The translations under genes and the position numbers were made by a program. The notes beneath the pieces were generated by a model. The model had not been told where the DNA came from. It saw only the letters and a list, made by a program, of their open reading frames with translations, and searched no databases. A stretch of DNA of 41,793 nt from Alphaproteobacteria bacterium (GTDB lineage: Bacteria; Pseudomonadota; Alphaproteobacteria; SP197), in NCBI GenBank assembly GCA_009694045.1, contig SHVY01000029.1, positions 1-41,793 on the forward strand, read 5' to 3'. Positions 24,447 through 32,798 of this stretch are shown here, piece by piece; the stretch's first letter is position 1, and each line of letters begins with the position of its first letter.

Positions 24447-26165
24447 TTGACCCGCATGACCCCGAGCGAGGCGTTCGTCGAGACCCTCGTCGCCCACGGC
24501 GTTCGTCACGTGTTCGGCATCGTCGGGTCGGCCTATATGGACGCCCTCGACCTGTTCGAGCCGGCCGGCATCCGCTTCATCTCCGTGGCGCACGAACAAG
24601 GGGCCGGCCACATGGCCGACGGGTATTCCCGGGTAAGCGGCCGCCAGGGGGTCTGCATCGCCCAGAATGGCCCGGGAATCACGAACTTCGTCACCGCGGT
24701 CGCGGCCGCCTATTGGGCCCATTCGCCGGTGGTGGTCATCACCCCGGAAACCGGCACGGCGACCATGGGCCTCGGCGGCTTCCAGGAAACCGAGCAACTG
24801 CAGTTCTTCGAGAAGATCACCAAGTTCCAGGCGCACGTGAATCGGCCCGATCGCATCGCGGAATTCACCGGGCGCTGCTTCGACCTGGCGCTGACCGAAC
24901 GCGGGCCGACCCAGCTCAACATTCCCCGCGACTATTTCTACGGCGAGTTCGACGGCACCGTTCCGGCGCCGAACCGGCTGGAGCGGTCGGCCGGAGGCCC
25001 CGCCAGCCTGGATCAGGCAGCCGATCTTCTGGCGGGCGCCAAGTTTCCCGTCATCGTCGCCGGCGGCGGCATCGTCATGGCCGACGGCCAGGATCAGGCG
25101 AGGGCGCTTGCCGAGCATCTGAGCGCGCCCGTGGTCACCAGCTACCTGCACAACGACGCCTTTCCGGCCGGCCATCCCCTGATGTGCGGCCCGCTGGGCT
25201 ACCAGGGGTCCAAGGCCGCCATGCAGCTGATCGCGCAGGCCGACGTGGTCCTGGCGCTCGGCACGCGGCTGGGGCCGTTCGGCACCCTGCCGCAGCATGG
25301 CCTCGACTACTGGCCGAAGGATGCTCGGATCATTCAAGTGGACACCGAGCACCGCATGCTCGGCCTGGTGAAGCCGATCAGCGTGGGCGTCTGGGGCGAC
25401 GCCAAGCTGGCGGCCGCGGCGATCCTCGACCGGTTGAAGACCTCGAACCGCCGGATCGCGGCCCACGGCAACCAGGACGCGCGCCTGGCCGAGGTCGCCA
25501 AGCGGAAGGCGGCCTGGGAGCAAGAGCTGGACGGCTGGACTCTCAAGGACGGCTCGCCGATCCCGCCGCGCCGGGCGCTGCGCGAGCTGGAGAAGGCGAT
25601 GCCCGGGAACGCCATGGTGACGACCGACATCGGCAACATCTGCTCGGTCGCCAACAGCTACCTCCGGTTCGAGCGCCCTCGCAGCTTTTTCGCGGCCATG
25701 AGCTTCGGCAACTGCGGCTATGCCTATCCGACCGCGATCGGCGCCAAGGTGGCGGCGCCGGACCGGCCCGCCGTCGCTTATGTGGGCGACGGCGCCTGGG
25801 GCATGAGCCTGCAGGAAACCCTGACCGCGGTGCGGGAAGACATCCCCGTCACGGCAGTGGTGTTCAACAACGGCCAGTGGGGTGCCGAAAAGAAGAACCA
25901 GATCGACTTCTATGCCGATCGCTTCATCGGCAGCAACCTGACGAACCCCAGCTTCGCCGCCATCGCCCGGGCCATGGGCGCGGACGGGGTTACTGTGGAC
26001 AAGCCCGACCAGGTGGGCGATGCGCTGCGCCAGGCGACCGCGTCCAACCGCCCGACCGTCATCGAGATCATGGTCACCCAGGAGTTGGGCGACCCGTTCC
26101 GCCGCGACGCCCTGAAGAAGCCCAAGCGCCTGCTCGACAAGTACAAGGCCTATTCCGTAGCCTGA
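24447..26165 (+). CDS. xsc: Sulfoacetaldehyde acetyltransferase
   Basis: A 572-residue thiamine-diphosphate enzyme that converts sulfoacetaldehyde and phosphate to acetyl phosphate and sulfite, the key desulfonation step for taurine, isethionate and related C2 sulfonates. The N-terminal domain has the catalytic glutamate in VAHEQGAGHMADGYSR. The C-terminal ThDP-binding motif is GDGAWGMSLQETLTAVREDIPVTAVVFNNGQWG in part. The tail QELGDPFRRDALKKPKRLLDKYK is nearly diagnostic for Xsc among ThDP enzymes. The start is TTG 24447 rather than ATG 24456, because GGGAGG stands 7 bases before the TTG. A class II aldolase and a PLP lyase follow on the same strand. Sulfite export or oxidation genes and phosphotransacetylase are not in the window. 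Confidence 0.93.
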   Translation: MTRMTPSEAFVETLVAHGVRHVFGIVGSAYMDALDLFEPAGIRFISVAHEQGAGHMADGYSRVSGRQGVCIAQNGPGITNFVTAVAAAYWAHSPVVVITPETGTATMGLGGFQETEQLQFFEKITKFQAHVNRPDRIAEFTGRCFDLALTERGPTQLNIPRDYFYGEFDGTVPAPNRLERSAGGPASLDQAADLLAGAKFPVIVAGGGIVMADGQDQARALAEHLSAPVVTSYLHNDAFPAGHPLMCGPLGYQGSKAAMQLIAQADVVLALGTRLGPFGTLPQHGLDYWPKDARIIQVDTEHRMLGLVKPISVGVWGDAKLAAAAILDRLKTSNRRIAAHGNQDARLAEVAKRKAAWEQELDGWTLKDGSPIPPRRALRELEKAMPGNAMVTTDIGNICSVANSYLRFERPRSFFAAMSFGNCGYAYPTAIGAKVAAPDRPAVAYVGDGAWGMSLQETLTAVREDIPVTAVVFNNGQWGAEKKNQIDFYADRFIGSNLTNPSFAAIARAMGADGVTVDKPDQVGDALRQATASNRPTVIEIMVTQELGDPFRRDALKKPKRLLDKYKAYSVA

Positions 26166-26187
26166 CCCGGGTTCAAAGGAGGCGATC

Positions 26188-26967
26188 ATGGCTGAACCGA
26201 CCCGGCTCCGGGCGACACTCGGGGGCATGACCGACGCGGAATGGGCCGTGCGCGTCGATCTGGCGGCGTGCTATCAGCTCGTGGACCTGCACGGCTGGTC
26301 GGACATGTCGTCGACCCACATCTCGGCGCGGGTGCCCGGCACCGACCAGTTCCTGATCAACCCCTATGGCGTGATGTTCGGCGACATCACGGCGTCGTCG
26401 CTGCTGAAGATCGACCAGGGCGGCAACGTCCTGTCCGAGACCACCTATCCGTTCAACCCGGCCGGGTTTGTCATCCACAGCGCAATCCACGGCGGCCGGG
26501 CCGACGCCCATTGCGTGCTGCACACCCATACCCGGGCCGGCATCGCCGTCGCCTCCCAGGCCGATGGGCTGCTGCCGCTCACCCAGAAGGGCATGATCCT
26601 GGCGGGCTTCGTCGCCTACCACGACTACGAGGGCCTGGTCCTCGAGGACGGCGAGAAGGAGCGGCTGGTCGCCCATCTCGGGGACAGGCAGATCCTGATC
26701 ATGCGCAACCACGGGCTGATGACCGTGGGTGATTCCGTGGCCGCGGCCTTCGCCTGGATGCACCGCACCGAGATGGCATGCCGCTATCAGATCGACGCCA
26801 TGTCCGGCGGTGCGCGCCTGCACCTGCCGGCGCCCGAGGTGCAACGCCGCACGCAGGAGCAGGGCCTGCGTATTCTCGGCCCCAACGGCCATGCCCGCTC
26901 CGGCTTCGAATGGCCGGGCCTCCTCAAGCAACTCGAACGCGAGCGCGGCACGTCCTATCGCACCTGA
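26188..26967 (+). CDS. Class II aldolase/adducin family protein
   Basis: A 259-residue protein with the class II aldolase fold. Zinc ligands are H112 and H114 in VLHTHTRAG and H175 in MRNHGLMTV. INPYGVMFGDI is the phosphate/substrate loop of the family, changed from the sugar-phosphate type (usually with S/T-rich loops), so the substrate is probably not a sugar phosphate. Members act as aldolases, epimerases or decarboxylases. A strong ribosome site (AAAGGAGG) lies 6 bases before the ATG. It is cotranscribed with xsc and the S1P-lyase-like gene and may process the aldehyde or keto-acid part of the same substrate. Confidence 0.87.
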   Translation: MAEPTRLRATLGGMTDAEWAVRVDLAACYQLVDLHGWSDMSSTHISARVPGTDQFLINPYGVMFGDITASSLLKIDQGGNVLSETTYPFNPAGFVIHSAIHGGRADAHCVLHTHTRAGIAVASQADGLLPLTQKGMILAGFVAYHDYEGLVLEDGEKERLVAHLGDRQILIMRNHGLMTVGDSVAAAFAWMHRTEMACRYQIDAMSGGARLHLPAPEVQRRTQEQGLRILGPNGHARSGFEWPGLLKQLERERGTSYRT

Positions 26968-26978
26968 GGGAGCTCACC

Positions 26979-28232
26979 ATGGCGCGCACTTTTCCCGAGC
27001 ACGGCGAGCTGTGGCCCGTGCTGGAGCAGCGGCTGCTGCGCGAGCGCATCAAGGACATCGACTGGCTGAAGGGTCTCAGCGATTCGTATTGGCCCGATCC
27101 CGGCGGCAACGTCCGCCTGGTCGCCAAGGCCGCCGCCGACCAGATGTTCGACGCCTTCCTGCTCGGCGCCAAGTACGGCGAGCCCTCGGCCCGCATGGTC
27201 GAGGACGAAGTTACCGCCATGACCCGCGAGATTCTGGGCGCGCCTCCGGGTGCGACCACCACCCTCACCGGCGGCGGGACCGAGAGCAACTTCCACGCCG
27301 TGAAGACGGCGCGCGATTGGGCGCGGGTGCATCGCCCCGCGGCCAAGGACCCCGAAGTCCTGCTGTGCTGGACGGCTCACCCCTCGTTCGACAAGGCCGC
27401 GCACATCTGTGGCATCCGTACCCGCCGCATCCCTGAACGGGCGGATTTCCGCGCCGATGTAGCGGCGATGGCGAAAGCGGTCAACCGCGACACCATCATG
27501 GTCGTCGGCTCCTCGCCGTCCTTCTCCCACGGCGTGATCGACGATATCGCCGGGATCGGCGCGATCGCCGAGCAACACGGTCTGTGGGGCCACGTGGACG
27601 CCTGCGTCGGCGGCTTCCTGATTCCTTTCCTGCGCAAGAACGGCCGGCGGCTGCCGAACTTCGATTTTTCCACGTCCGGGGTCGCCTCGATCTCGGCCGA
27701 TCTGCACAAGTTCGGGTTCGTGACACCGCACGGCATCTCGACGTTCACCCTGCGGGACGGCGCGAACGTCACGTATCAGGGGTTCGACTTCGACGACTGG
27801 CCGTACGGGCGCTACGCGGTCAAGACCTTCGCCGGGTCGCGCAGCGGCCAGGTGGTGGGTGCCGCCTGGGCCGTGCTGCGGCACTTGGGCGAGGACGGCT
27901 ACCGCAAGCGCGCCGAGCTCGTCACCCGCATGGCCGACATCCTGGAAAACGGGGTCAAGGCGATCCCCGGCCTGCGCCCCCTGGCCCCGTCCGAGGCGGG
28001 AATCTTCGTGTACACGTCCGACCAGGTCGACATCGTCGCCGTCGCCGAGGGTCTGAACGCCAGGGGCTTCCCGTCGAGCTGGTGCAAGAAGCCCGAGGCC
28101 ATCCATATCCTGCTCTATCCGATCGAGGAGATCGCGCCCGTCGCCGACTACCTGAGGGCACTCTCCGAGGTCGTGGCCGAGGTCCGCGCCACGGGCCGCA
28201 AGGCGACACAGCGGCAGGCGACCTACGCCTGA
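26979..28232 (+). CDS. Sphingosine-1-phosphate-lyase-like PLP-dependent enzyme
   Basis: A 417-residue PLP enzyme of the group II decarboxylase fold that resembles sphingosine-1-phosphate lyase more than glutamate or aromatic decarboxylases. GGGTES (98-103) grips the PLP phosphate, D207 in HVDACVGGFLIPF pairs with the ring nitrogen, and K244 in SISADLHKFGF is the Schiff-base lysine. FAGSRSGQVVGAAWAVLRHLG is a further S1P-lyase hallmark. The known family reaction splits a 2-amino-3-hydroxy chain between C2 and C3 into an aldehyde and an aminoethyl product. Next to xsc, the product could be taurine from a sulfonate analogue; that is inference. No N-terminal membrane anchor is present. It starts 11 bases after the aldolase gene. 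Confidence 0.85.
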   Translation: MARTFPEHGELWPVLEQRLLRERIKDIDWLKGLSDSYWPDPGGNVRLVAKAAADQMFDAFLLGAKYGEPSARMVEDEVTAMTREILGAPPGATTTLTGGGTESNFHAVKTARDWARVHRPAAKDPEVLLCWTAHPSFDKAAHICGIRTRRIPERADFRADVAAMAKAVNRDTIMVVGSSPSFSHGVIDDIAGIGAIAEQHGLWGHVDACVGGFLIPFLRKNGRRLPNFDFSTSGVASISADLHKFGFVTPHGISTFTLRDGANVTYQGFDFDDWPYGRYAVKTFAGSRSGQVVGAAWAVLRHLGEDGYRKRAELVTRMADILENGVKAIPGLRPLAPSEAGIFVYTSDQVDIVAVAEGLNARGFPSSWCKKPEAIHILLYPIEEIAPVADYLRALSEVVAEVRATGRKATQRQATYA

Positions 28233-28286
28233 CCGAGGCCCAGTTTGGAGCCGGGTCGGTCGGACCGACCCTTCGGCAATGCTCAT

Positions 28287-28404
28287 TCTTGCGCGTAGAC
28301 CGTTACGCGCAAGATTAGGGGTCTATGCGCAAGATAGTCTTGCGCATAGAATTGAAAGTTGCGCGTAGACGTGATTTATTTGCGCGTAGGGCATCTATGC
28401 GCAA
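28287..28404. promoter_or_regulatory. Array of seven TTGCGCRTAGA operator-like half-sites before the Fic gene
   Basis: Seven copies of an 11-base motif, TTGCGC(G/A)TAGA or close variants, occur in both directions. Forward copies are at 28,289-28,299, 28,340-28,350, 28,359-28,369 and 28,380-28,390. Reverse copies are at 28,302-28,312, 28,322-28,332 and 28,394-28,404. Six of them form three palindromes; the central one (28,322-28,350) has perfect 13-base arms around TAG. The last ends 15 bases before the Fic start. The layout is that of multiple operators for a dimeric regulator, possibly the helix-turn-helix part of the Fic protein itself. Confidence 0.75.
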
Positions 28405-28419
28405 CTAAATCGAGGCGCG

Positions 28420-29805
28420 ATGGCACGGGGTATTCCGGACGAGGCGTTGCAGGCGATCGAGAAGGCAGTGCGGTTCAAGCCCGACGGCGCGACAGCACGG
28501 CAGATCGCCGAGGCTCTTGGGCCAGCGTCGCCGCAACGGACCCTGCAACACCGTCTCAAGTATCTCGTCGATCGTCGGCGCCTCGTCATGGATGGCAAAG
28601 GCCGATGGGTGCGGTACCGGGTGCCTGCAATCGAAGCGCCCGCGGAACGGGCCGAAACTGGGGTCGAAGGCGAACCGCCCCTGCATCTTTCCCGATCGGG
28701 CATCGAGATTCAGGCGTACATCCGCCGGCCGCCCGAGGCCCGCAAACCCGTCGGCTACAAACGCGCGTTCCTCGACTCGTACCGGCCGGGCGAGACCTTC
28801 TATCTGACGACGGCGGAGCGGGCGCATCTGCGCGAGGTTGGTACGCCGAAGATCGCGGAACAACCCGCCGGCACCTATGCGAAGCAGATTTTGAGCAGGC
28901 TGTTGATCGATCTGTCCTGGAACTCCAGCCGTCTCGAGGGCAACACCTATTCGCTGCTCGATACCAAGCGCCTGATCGACCTGGGCGAGGAGGCGGAAGG
29001 GAAGGAACGTCTCGAAGCGCAGATGATCCTCAACCACAAGGACGCCATCGAGTTTCTAGTCGGCACGGCGGCGGAGATCGGCTTCAACCGCTACACGATC
29101 CTCAACTTGCACGCACTGCTCGCCAACAACCTGCTTGCCGATCCCGACGCGGTGGGCAGACTCCGGCATATCGGCGTCGGCATCGAGCGTTCGGTCTTTC
29201 ACCCGCTGGAGATGCCGCAGCTCATCGAAGAGTGCTTCGACCAGAGTCTTGCAACGGCGTCCGCGATCACCGATCCGTTCGAGCAAGCCTTCTTCGTGAT
29301 GGTGCAACTTCCCTATTTGCAGCCGTTCGACGACGTGAATAAGCGGGTGTCGCGCCTTGGCGCCAACATCCCACTCATCAAGGGAAATTTCTCGCCGCTG
29401 TCCTTCGAAGGTGTGCCGCGCGACACCTATACAGACGCCTTGCTCGGCGTCTACGAGCTGAACCGGGTCGAGCTGTTGCGGGACGTGTTCATCTGGGCTT
29501 ACGAGCGGTCCGCTAAGCGCTACGCTGCCGTGCGGCAGTCGCTGGGCGAGCCCGATCCCTTCCGACTGCGGCATCAGGCGGCGCTGCGCGAGGTTGTCGG
29601 TGCCGCCGTTCGTGGGCGTTTGGATAACACACAGGCCGCCTGGCACATCCGCGCATGGACGCAAGAGCATATCGATCTGGCCGATTCGGAGCGCTTCCGC
29701 AATATCGCCGAAAGTGAGCTATCAGGCCTGCACGAAGGAAATTTCGCGCGCTACCAAATCAGACCGTCTCAATTCGCCGCGTGGCGGACGGCGTGGAACA
29801 GGTGA
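28420..29805 (+). CDS. Fic/DOC family protein with N-terminal winged helix, degenerate catalytic motif
   Basis: A 461-residue protein. Residues 1-70 look like a winged helix (ATARQIAEALGPASPQRTLQHRLKYLVDRRRLVMDGKGRW). An inhibitory-helix motif [S/T]xxxE[G/N] follows at 169-174 (SSRLEG), then the Fic core. The usual HPFxxGNGRxxR is here QPFDDVNKRVSR at 301-312. The catalytic histidine is Q301 and both glycines are changed, while the last two arginines (R309, R312) and N307 remain. Canonical Fic enzymes transfer AMP to target proteins; this one may not, or may use another chemistry. PF-D-NKR with Q may be a family trait rather than a private mutation. Upstream lies an operator-like array. The gene stands alone with no antitoxin partner. 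Confidence 0.85.
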   Translation: MARGIPDEALQAIEKAVRFKPDGATARQIAEALGPASPQRTLQHRLKYLVDRRRLVMDGKGRWVRYRVPAIEAPAERAETGVEGEPPLHLSRSGIEIQAYIRRPPEARKPVGYKRAFLDSYRPGETFYLTTAERAHLREVGTPKIAEQPAGTYAKQILSRLLIDLSWNSSRLEGNTYSLLDTKRLIDLGEEAEGKERLEAQMILNHKDAIEFLVGTAAEIGFNRYTILNLHALLANNLLADPDAVGRLRHIGVGIERSVFHPLEMPQLIEECFDQSLATASAITDPFEQAFFVMVQLPYLQPFDDVNKRVSRLGANIPLIKGNFSPLSFEGVPRDTYTDALLGVYELNRVELLRDVFIWAYERSAKRYAAVRQSLGEPDPFRLRHQAALREVVGAAVRGRLDNTQAAWHIRAWTQEHIDLADSERFRNIAESELSGLHEGNFARYQIRPSQFAAWRTAWNR

Positions 29806-29893
29806 GCATGCTTGCCGACGACCCACTGGCGCAGATCGCCGTGCCCGTTTACGCGAGATGTATTCAAGTCAGATTTTGAATCTGGCTGCCCCC

Positions 29894-31096
29894 CTACCCC
29901 CGCACGATGTTCTGCTCCGGGCCGAAGGGGAACTTGGTGATGTTTTCGGCCCCGTCCTTGGTCAGGACCAGGATGTCGTGCTCGCGGTAGCCGCCGGCGC
30001 CGGGCTCGCCCTCGGGGATGGTGATCATCGGCTCCATCGACACCACCATGTCGGGCACCAGCACCGTCTCGATGTCCTCGCGCAGCTCGAGCCCTGCCTC
30101 GCGCCCGTAGTAGTGGCAGAGCGTGCCGAAGGAGTGGCCGTAGCCGAAGGTGCGGGCGTCCAGCAGCCCGTGTGTCTTGTAAATCTCGTTGAGTTCCAGC
30201 GCGATGTCCTTGCAGCGCGCGCCCGGCTTGATCAGGTCGATCCCGCGGCGGTGGACCCGGACGTTGATCTCCCACAGCTCGCGTTCGCGCTTGCCGCACG
30301 AATCCAGGAACAGGGTCCGCTCCAGCGCCGTGTAGTAGCCGGCGATCATCGGGAAGCAGTTGAGGCTGAGGATATCGCCCTTGCGCACCCGCCGCGTGGT
30401 CACCGGATTGTGGGCGCCGTCGGTGTTGATCCCCGATTGGAACCAGACCCAGGTGTCCATGAGGTCGGTGTCGGGATAGGTCTTGGCGATCTCGCGGACC
30501 ATGGCCTGGGTGGCGTGCAGGGCCACCTCGTGCTCGGGCACGCCCTCGGCCACGGCCTCGACGCAGGCCGCGCCGCCCAGGTCCGCGATGCGGGCGCCCT
30601 GGCGGATGAGCGCGATTTCCTCGGCCGACTTGACCATCCGCATGCGCGCGCACCCCTTGGCCACGTCGACCAACTCGACCGCCGGCAGTGCCGCTTGCAG
30701 CTTGTCGCGGTTCTCGACGCTGATGTGGTCGGTCTCGATCCCGACCCGGCCCCGGTTCGGAATAAGCTGCTGCACGGCCCGGGAGAAGTTATCCCGCTGC
30801 CAGTCGGTGTAGGTCAGGGTCGCGGCGAAACCGCGGCGCCAGGGCTGGCCGTAGTCGATGTTGGCGACGATCGCGGTGATGGCGTCATGGGTCACCACCA
30901 AGCCGTAGGGACGGTTGAACGAGTAGTAGAGGAAGTGATCGTAGTAGTTGATGTTGTGGTACGAGGTGAACAGGACGGCGTCGATGCTCTCCGCCGCCAT
31001 GTGCGCCCGCAGCTTGGCGAGGCGCCCCGCCATCTCGGCGTCCGAGAACACCGCCGGGACCTTGGTCCCATTGCGGATGGTCTTCACACTATCCAT
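29894..31096 (-). CDS. Creatinase (creatine amidinohydrolase)
   Basis: A 400-residue enzyme of the M24 'pita-bread' fold that hydrolyses creatine to sarcosine and urea. FTSYHNINYYDHFLYYSF at the N-terminal domain and WFQSGINTDGAHNPVTTR, with the catalytic histidine near residue 230, match Pseudomonas creatinase. TFGYGHSFGTLCHYYGREAG and VVSMEPMITIPEG also match closely. The metal ligands of true M24 aminopeptidases are not needed in creatinases. I start at 31096 (MDSVKTIRNGTKV), where relatives begin; the longer frame upstream runs through a tRNA fragment. No sarcosine oxidase or creatininase adjoins it, so sarcosine must be handled elsewhere. Its start lies 118 bases from a probable island boundary. 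Confidence 0.92.
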   Translation of the reverse strand: MDSVKTIRNGTKVPAVFSDAEMAGRLAKLRAHMAAESIDAVLFTSYHNINYYDHFLYYSFNRPYGLVVTHDAITAIVANIDYGQPWRRGFAATLTYTDWQRDNFSRAVQQLIPNRGRVGIETDHISVENRDKLQAALPAVELVDVAKGCARMRMVKSAEEIALIRQGARIADLGGAACVEAVAEGVPEHEVALHATQAMVREIAKTYPDTDLMDTWVWFQSGINTDGAHNPVTTRRVRKGDILSLNCFPMIAGYYTALERTLFLDSCGKRERELWEINVRVHRRGIDLIKPGARCKDIALELNEIYKTHGLLDARTFGYGHSFGTLCHYYGREAGLELREDIETVLVPDMVVSMEPMITIPEGEPGAGGYREHDILVLTKDGAENITKFPFGPEQNIVRG

Positions 31097-31213
31097 GGAC
31101 GTCCCCTCGATCGCGGTGGCCTCGAAAAGGGCGCAACCGTAATCGGGAAGATGGGCTACGAGAAGCCATTTGTCTTGGGAGGGCCTGGCCGCGGCATCCT
31201 GCGGCGGTGTGCT

Positions 31214-31260
31214 TGGCGCACCCGGCCCGACTCGAACGGGCGACCTCTGCCTTCGGAGGG
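31214..31260 (-). other. 3' part of tRNA-Arg (CCG), probable attachment site
   Basis: Read on the minus strand, this is the 3' portion of a tRNA: anticodon loop CTCCGAA (anticodon CCG), the 3' anticodon stem GGCAG, a T arm GCCCG/CGGGC around TTCGAGT, and CGGGTGC-G-CCA at the end. The match to tRNA-Arg(CCG) stops at 31,260; the D arm and 5' acceptor strand are missing and unrelated sequence begins. An integrase gene starts 146 bases further on. This is the signature of an attachment core left by site-specific insertion into the 3' end of a tRNA gene. Confidence 0.85.
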
Positions 31261-31363
31261 TAATGGTCTGGCCTGACATGCCCCGACACACCAGGTCACA
31301 TCACGCAATATCAATAACTTAGACGGACACTTGTTGCCAGGACTCGACAGGAATATCCTATCG

Positions 31364-31387
31364 GCGTGGGTACCCGCGTGGGTACCC
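31364..31387. repeat. Tandem 12-bp repeat before the integrase gene
   Basis: GCGTGGGTACCC occurs twice in direct tandem (31364-31375 and 31376-31387), 18 bases before the integrase ATG. Each unit contains the palindrome GGGTACCC. It may bind the integrase arm domain or a regulator of its transcription. Confidence 0.6.
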
Positions 31388-31405
31388 GAGGATATCGAGA
31401 GCGAC

Positions 31406-32692
31406 ATGGCGACGGTGCGATTGACCAAGAGACGGGTGGAAGAAGTAACGCCCGAAGGCCGTGACCTGTACCTGTTCGACAGCGAGGTGCATGGCTTCGG
31501 ACTTCGAGTCCGGTCGAGCGGGGTCAAGAGCTACTTCCTGCAATTCAGGCAGGGCGCGGGGGGGCGCAGGGCGAACAAGGTCCGCTACACCATCGGCCGG
31601 CACGGGCAACCCTGGACCGTCGAGCAGGCGCGACGGCACGCTAAGACGCTCCTCGCCCAGGCCAAGACCGGAACCGATCCGGTGATCGCCCGCAACACCG
31701 AACGGGCCGCAATGACGGTGGCCGAGTTATGCGACCTCTATCTCGCCAAGGTGCCGACGCTGGTACTGCCCCAACGTGGTCGCCCGAAGAAGGCCAGCAC
31801 CCTCGCCATCGACCGGGGGCGCATCGTGCGGCATATCGTGCCGCTTCTCGGGAACAAGCGGGTCAGGGACCTCACGTCCCGCGACATCGAGCGGTTTCAA
31901 GAGCGCGTCGCCGCCGGCGAGACGAAGGCCGACGTGAAAACCGGCAAGCACGGCCGCGCAAGGGTAACCGGCGGCCGGGGCACGGCGGCTCGGACGGTGG
32001 GGCTTTTCGGGGGCATCCTCTCGTTCGCGGTCAAGGAGCGCATCCGCGCCGACAACCCGGTCAGGGGCGTCACGCGTTACTCGGACACGAAGCGCGAGCG
32101 GTACCTGTCCGGCGAGGAACTGACGCGGCTCGGCGACGCGCTGGCGGCCGTCGAAACCGAGCGTCCCGTCCCCGTCGCGGCGATCCGGTTTCTCGCGCTG
32201 ACCGGGCTCCGCCTTTCGGAGGCACTGACCCTCCAGTGGGAGCACATTGACGCCGAACTGGGCTGCCTACGGCTGCCCGACTCCAAGACCGGCGCCCGCG
32301 TCGTGATGCTCGGTGCGCCTGCCCTCGCGTTGCTGGCGGTCCAGCCCAAATTGGAAGGCAACCCCTTCGTGTTCCCCGGCGAGCGTCGCGGGCACCATTT
32401 CGTCGGGCTCCCGAAGATCTGGCGCAAGGTGCGCGAGCGCGCCAAGCTCGACGGCCTGCGGATGCATGATCTTCGGCACGGGTTCGCGTCGGTCGCGGCC
32501 GCCGGAGGCAATGGCGTCTTCATCGTCGGCAAGCTCCTGGGCCACGCCGACCCGAAATCGACCCACCGCTACGTCCACCTCGCCGATAGCCCAGTGAAGG
32601 CCGCCGCCGACCGCACGGCGGAAACGATCTCGGCACGGATGCAGGGGAAGCCGTCCAGAGAAATCGTGGTGCTTCGGACCGAGCGAGTATGA
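31406..32692 (+). CDS. Tyrosine-type site-specific integrase
   Basis: A 428-residue tyrosine recombinase of the P4/prophage type. The N-terminal DUF4102-like arm-binding domain (LFDSEVHGFGLRVRSSGVKSY) is followed by a core-binding domain near 100-230. The catalytic residues are all present: R269 (TGLRLSEAL), K294, H354 and R357 (HDLRHGF), H380 (LLGHADPKSTHRY) and Y389. The start at 31406 (MATVRLTKRRVEEV) is the usual family start. It lies beside a tRNA-Arg(CCG) 3' fragment and reads away from it. It probably inserted the element to its right. It looks intact, so the element may still be mobile if its other end is. Confidence 0.93.
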   Translation: MATVRLTKRRVEEVTPEGRDLYLFDSEVHGFGLRVRSSGVKSYFLQFRQGAGGRRANKVRYTIGRHGQPWTVEQARRHAKTLLAQAKTGTDPVIARNTERAAMTVAELCDLYLAKVPTLVLPQRGRPKKASTLAIDRGRIVRHIVPLLGNKRVRDLTSRDIERFQERVAAGETKADVKTGKHGRARVTGGRGTAARTVGLFGGILSFAVKERIRADNPVRGVTRYSDTKRERYLSGEELTRLGDALAAVETERPVPVAAIRFLALTGLRLSEALTLQWEHIDAELGCLRLPDSKTGARVVMLGAPALALLAVQPKLEGNPFVFPGERRGHHFVGLPKIWRKVRERAKLDGLRMHDLRHGFASVAAAGGNGVFIVGKLLGHADPKSTHRYVHLADSPVKAAADRTAETISARMQGKPSREIVVLRTERV

Positions 32693-32798
32693 CGCCACGA
32701 CGGCCGCCAAGTGGGGCTGGCGGCTCCCGAGGGCCCGCGAGGGTCGGCCGTCTGGGTCAACGATCGGGGACCGCCGAAAAGTGTGGTCGGGGAGCGCC

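Noticed and set aside
24447-26165. Acetolactate synthase
   Set aside because: The fold is shared, but the C-terminal ELGDPFRRDALKKP segment and overall pattern are those of sulfoacetaldehyde acetyltransferase, and no small subunit gene follows.
28287-28404. CRISPR-like array
   Set aside because: The units are only 11 bases, alternate in orientation and have unequal short spacers. Operators fit better. No cas genes are present, and no CRISPR array was seen elsewhere in the window.
31214-31290. Complete tRNA-Arg(CCG) gene
   Set aside because: Only the 3' half is present. Beyond 31,260 there is no D arm or 5' acceptor strand that could pair with CGGGTGC.
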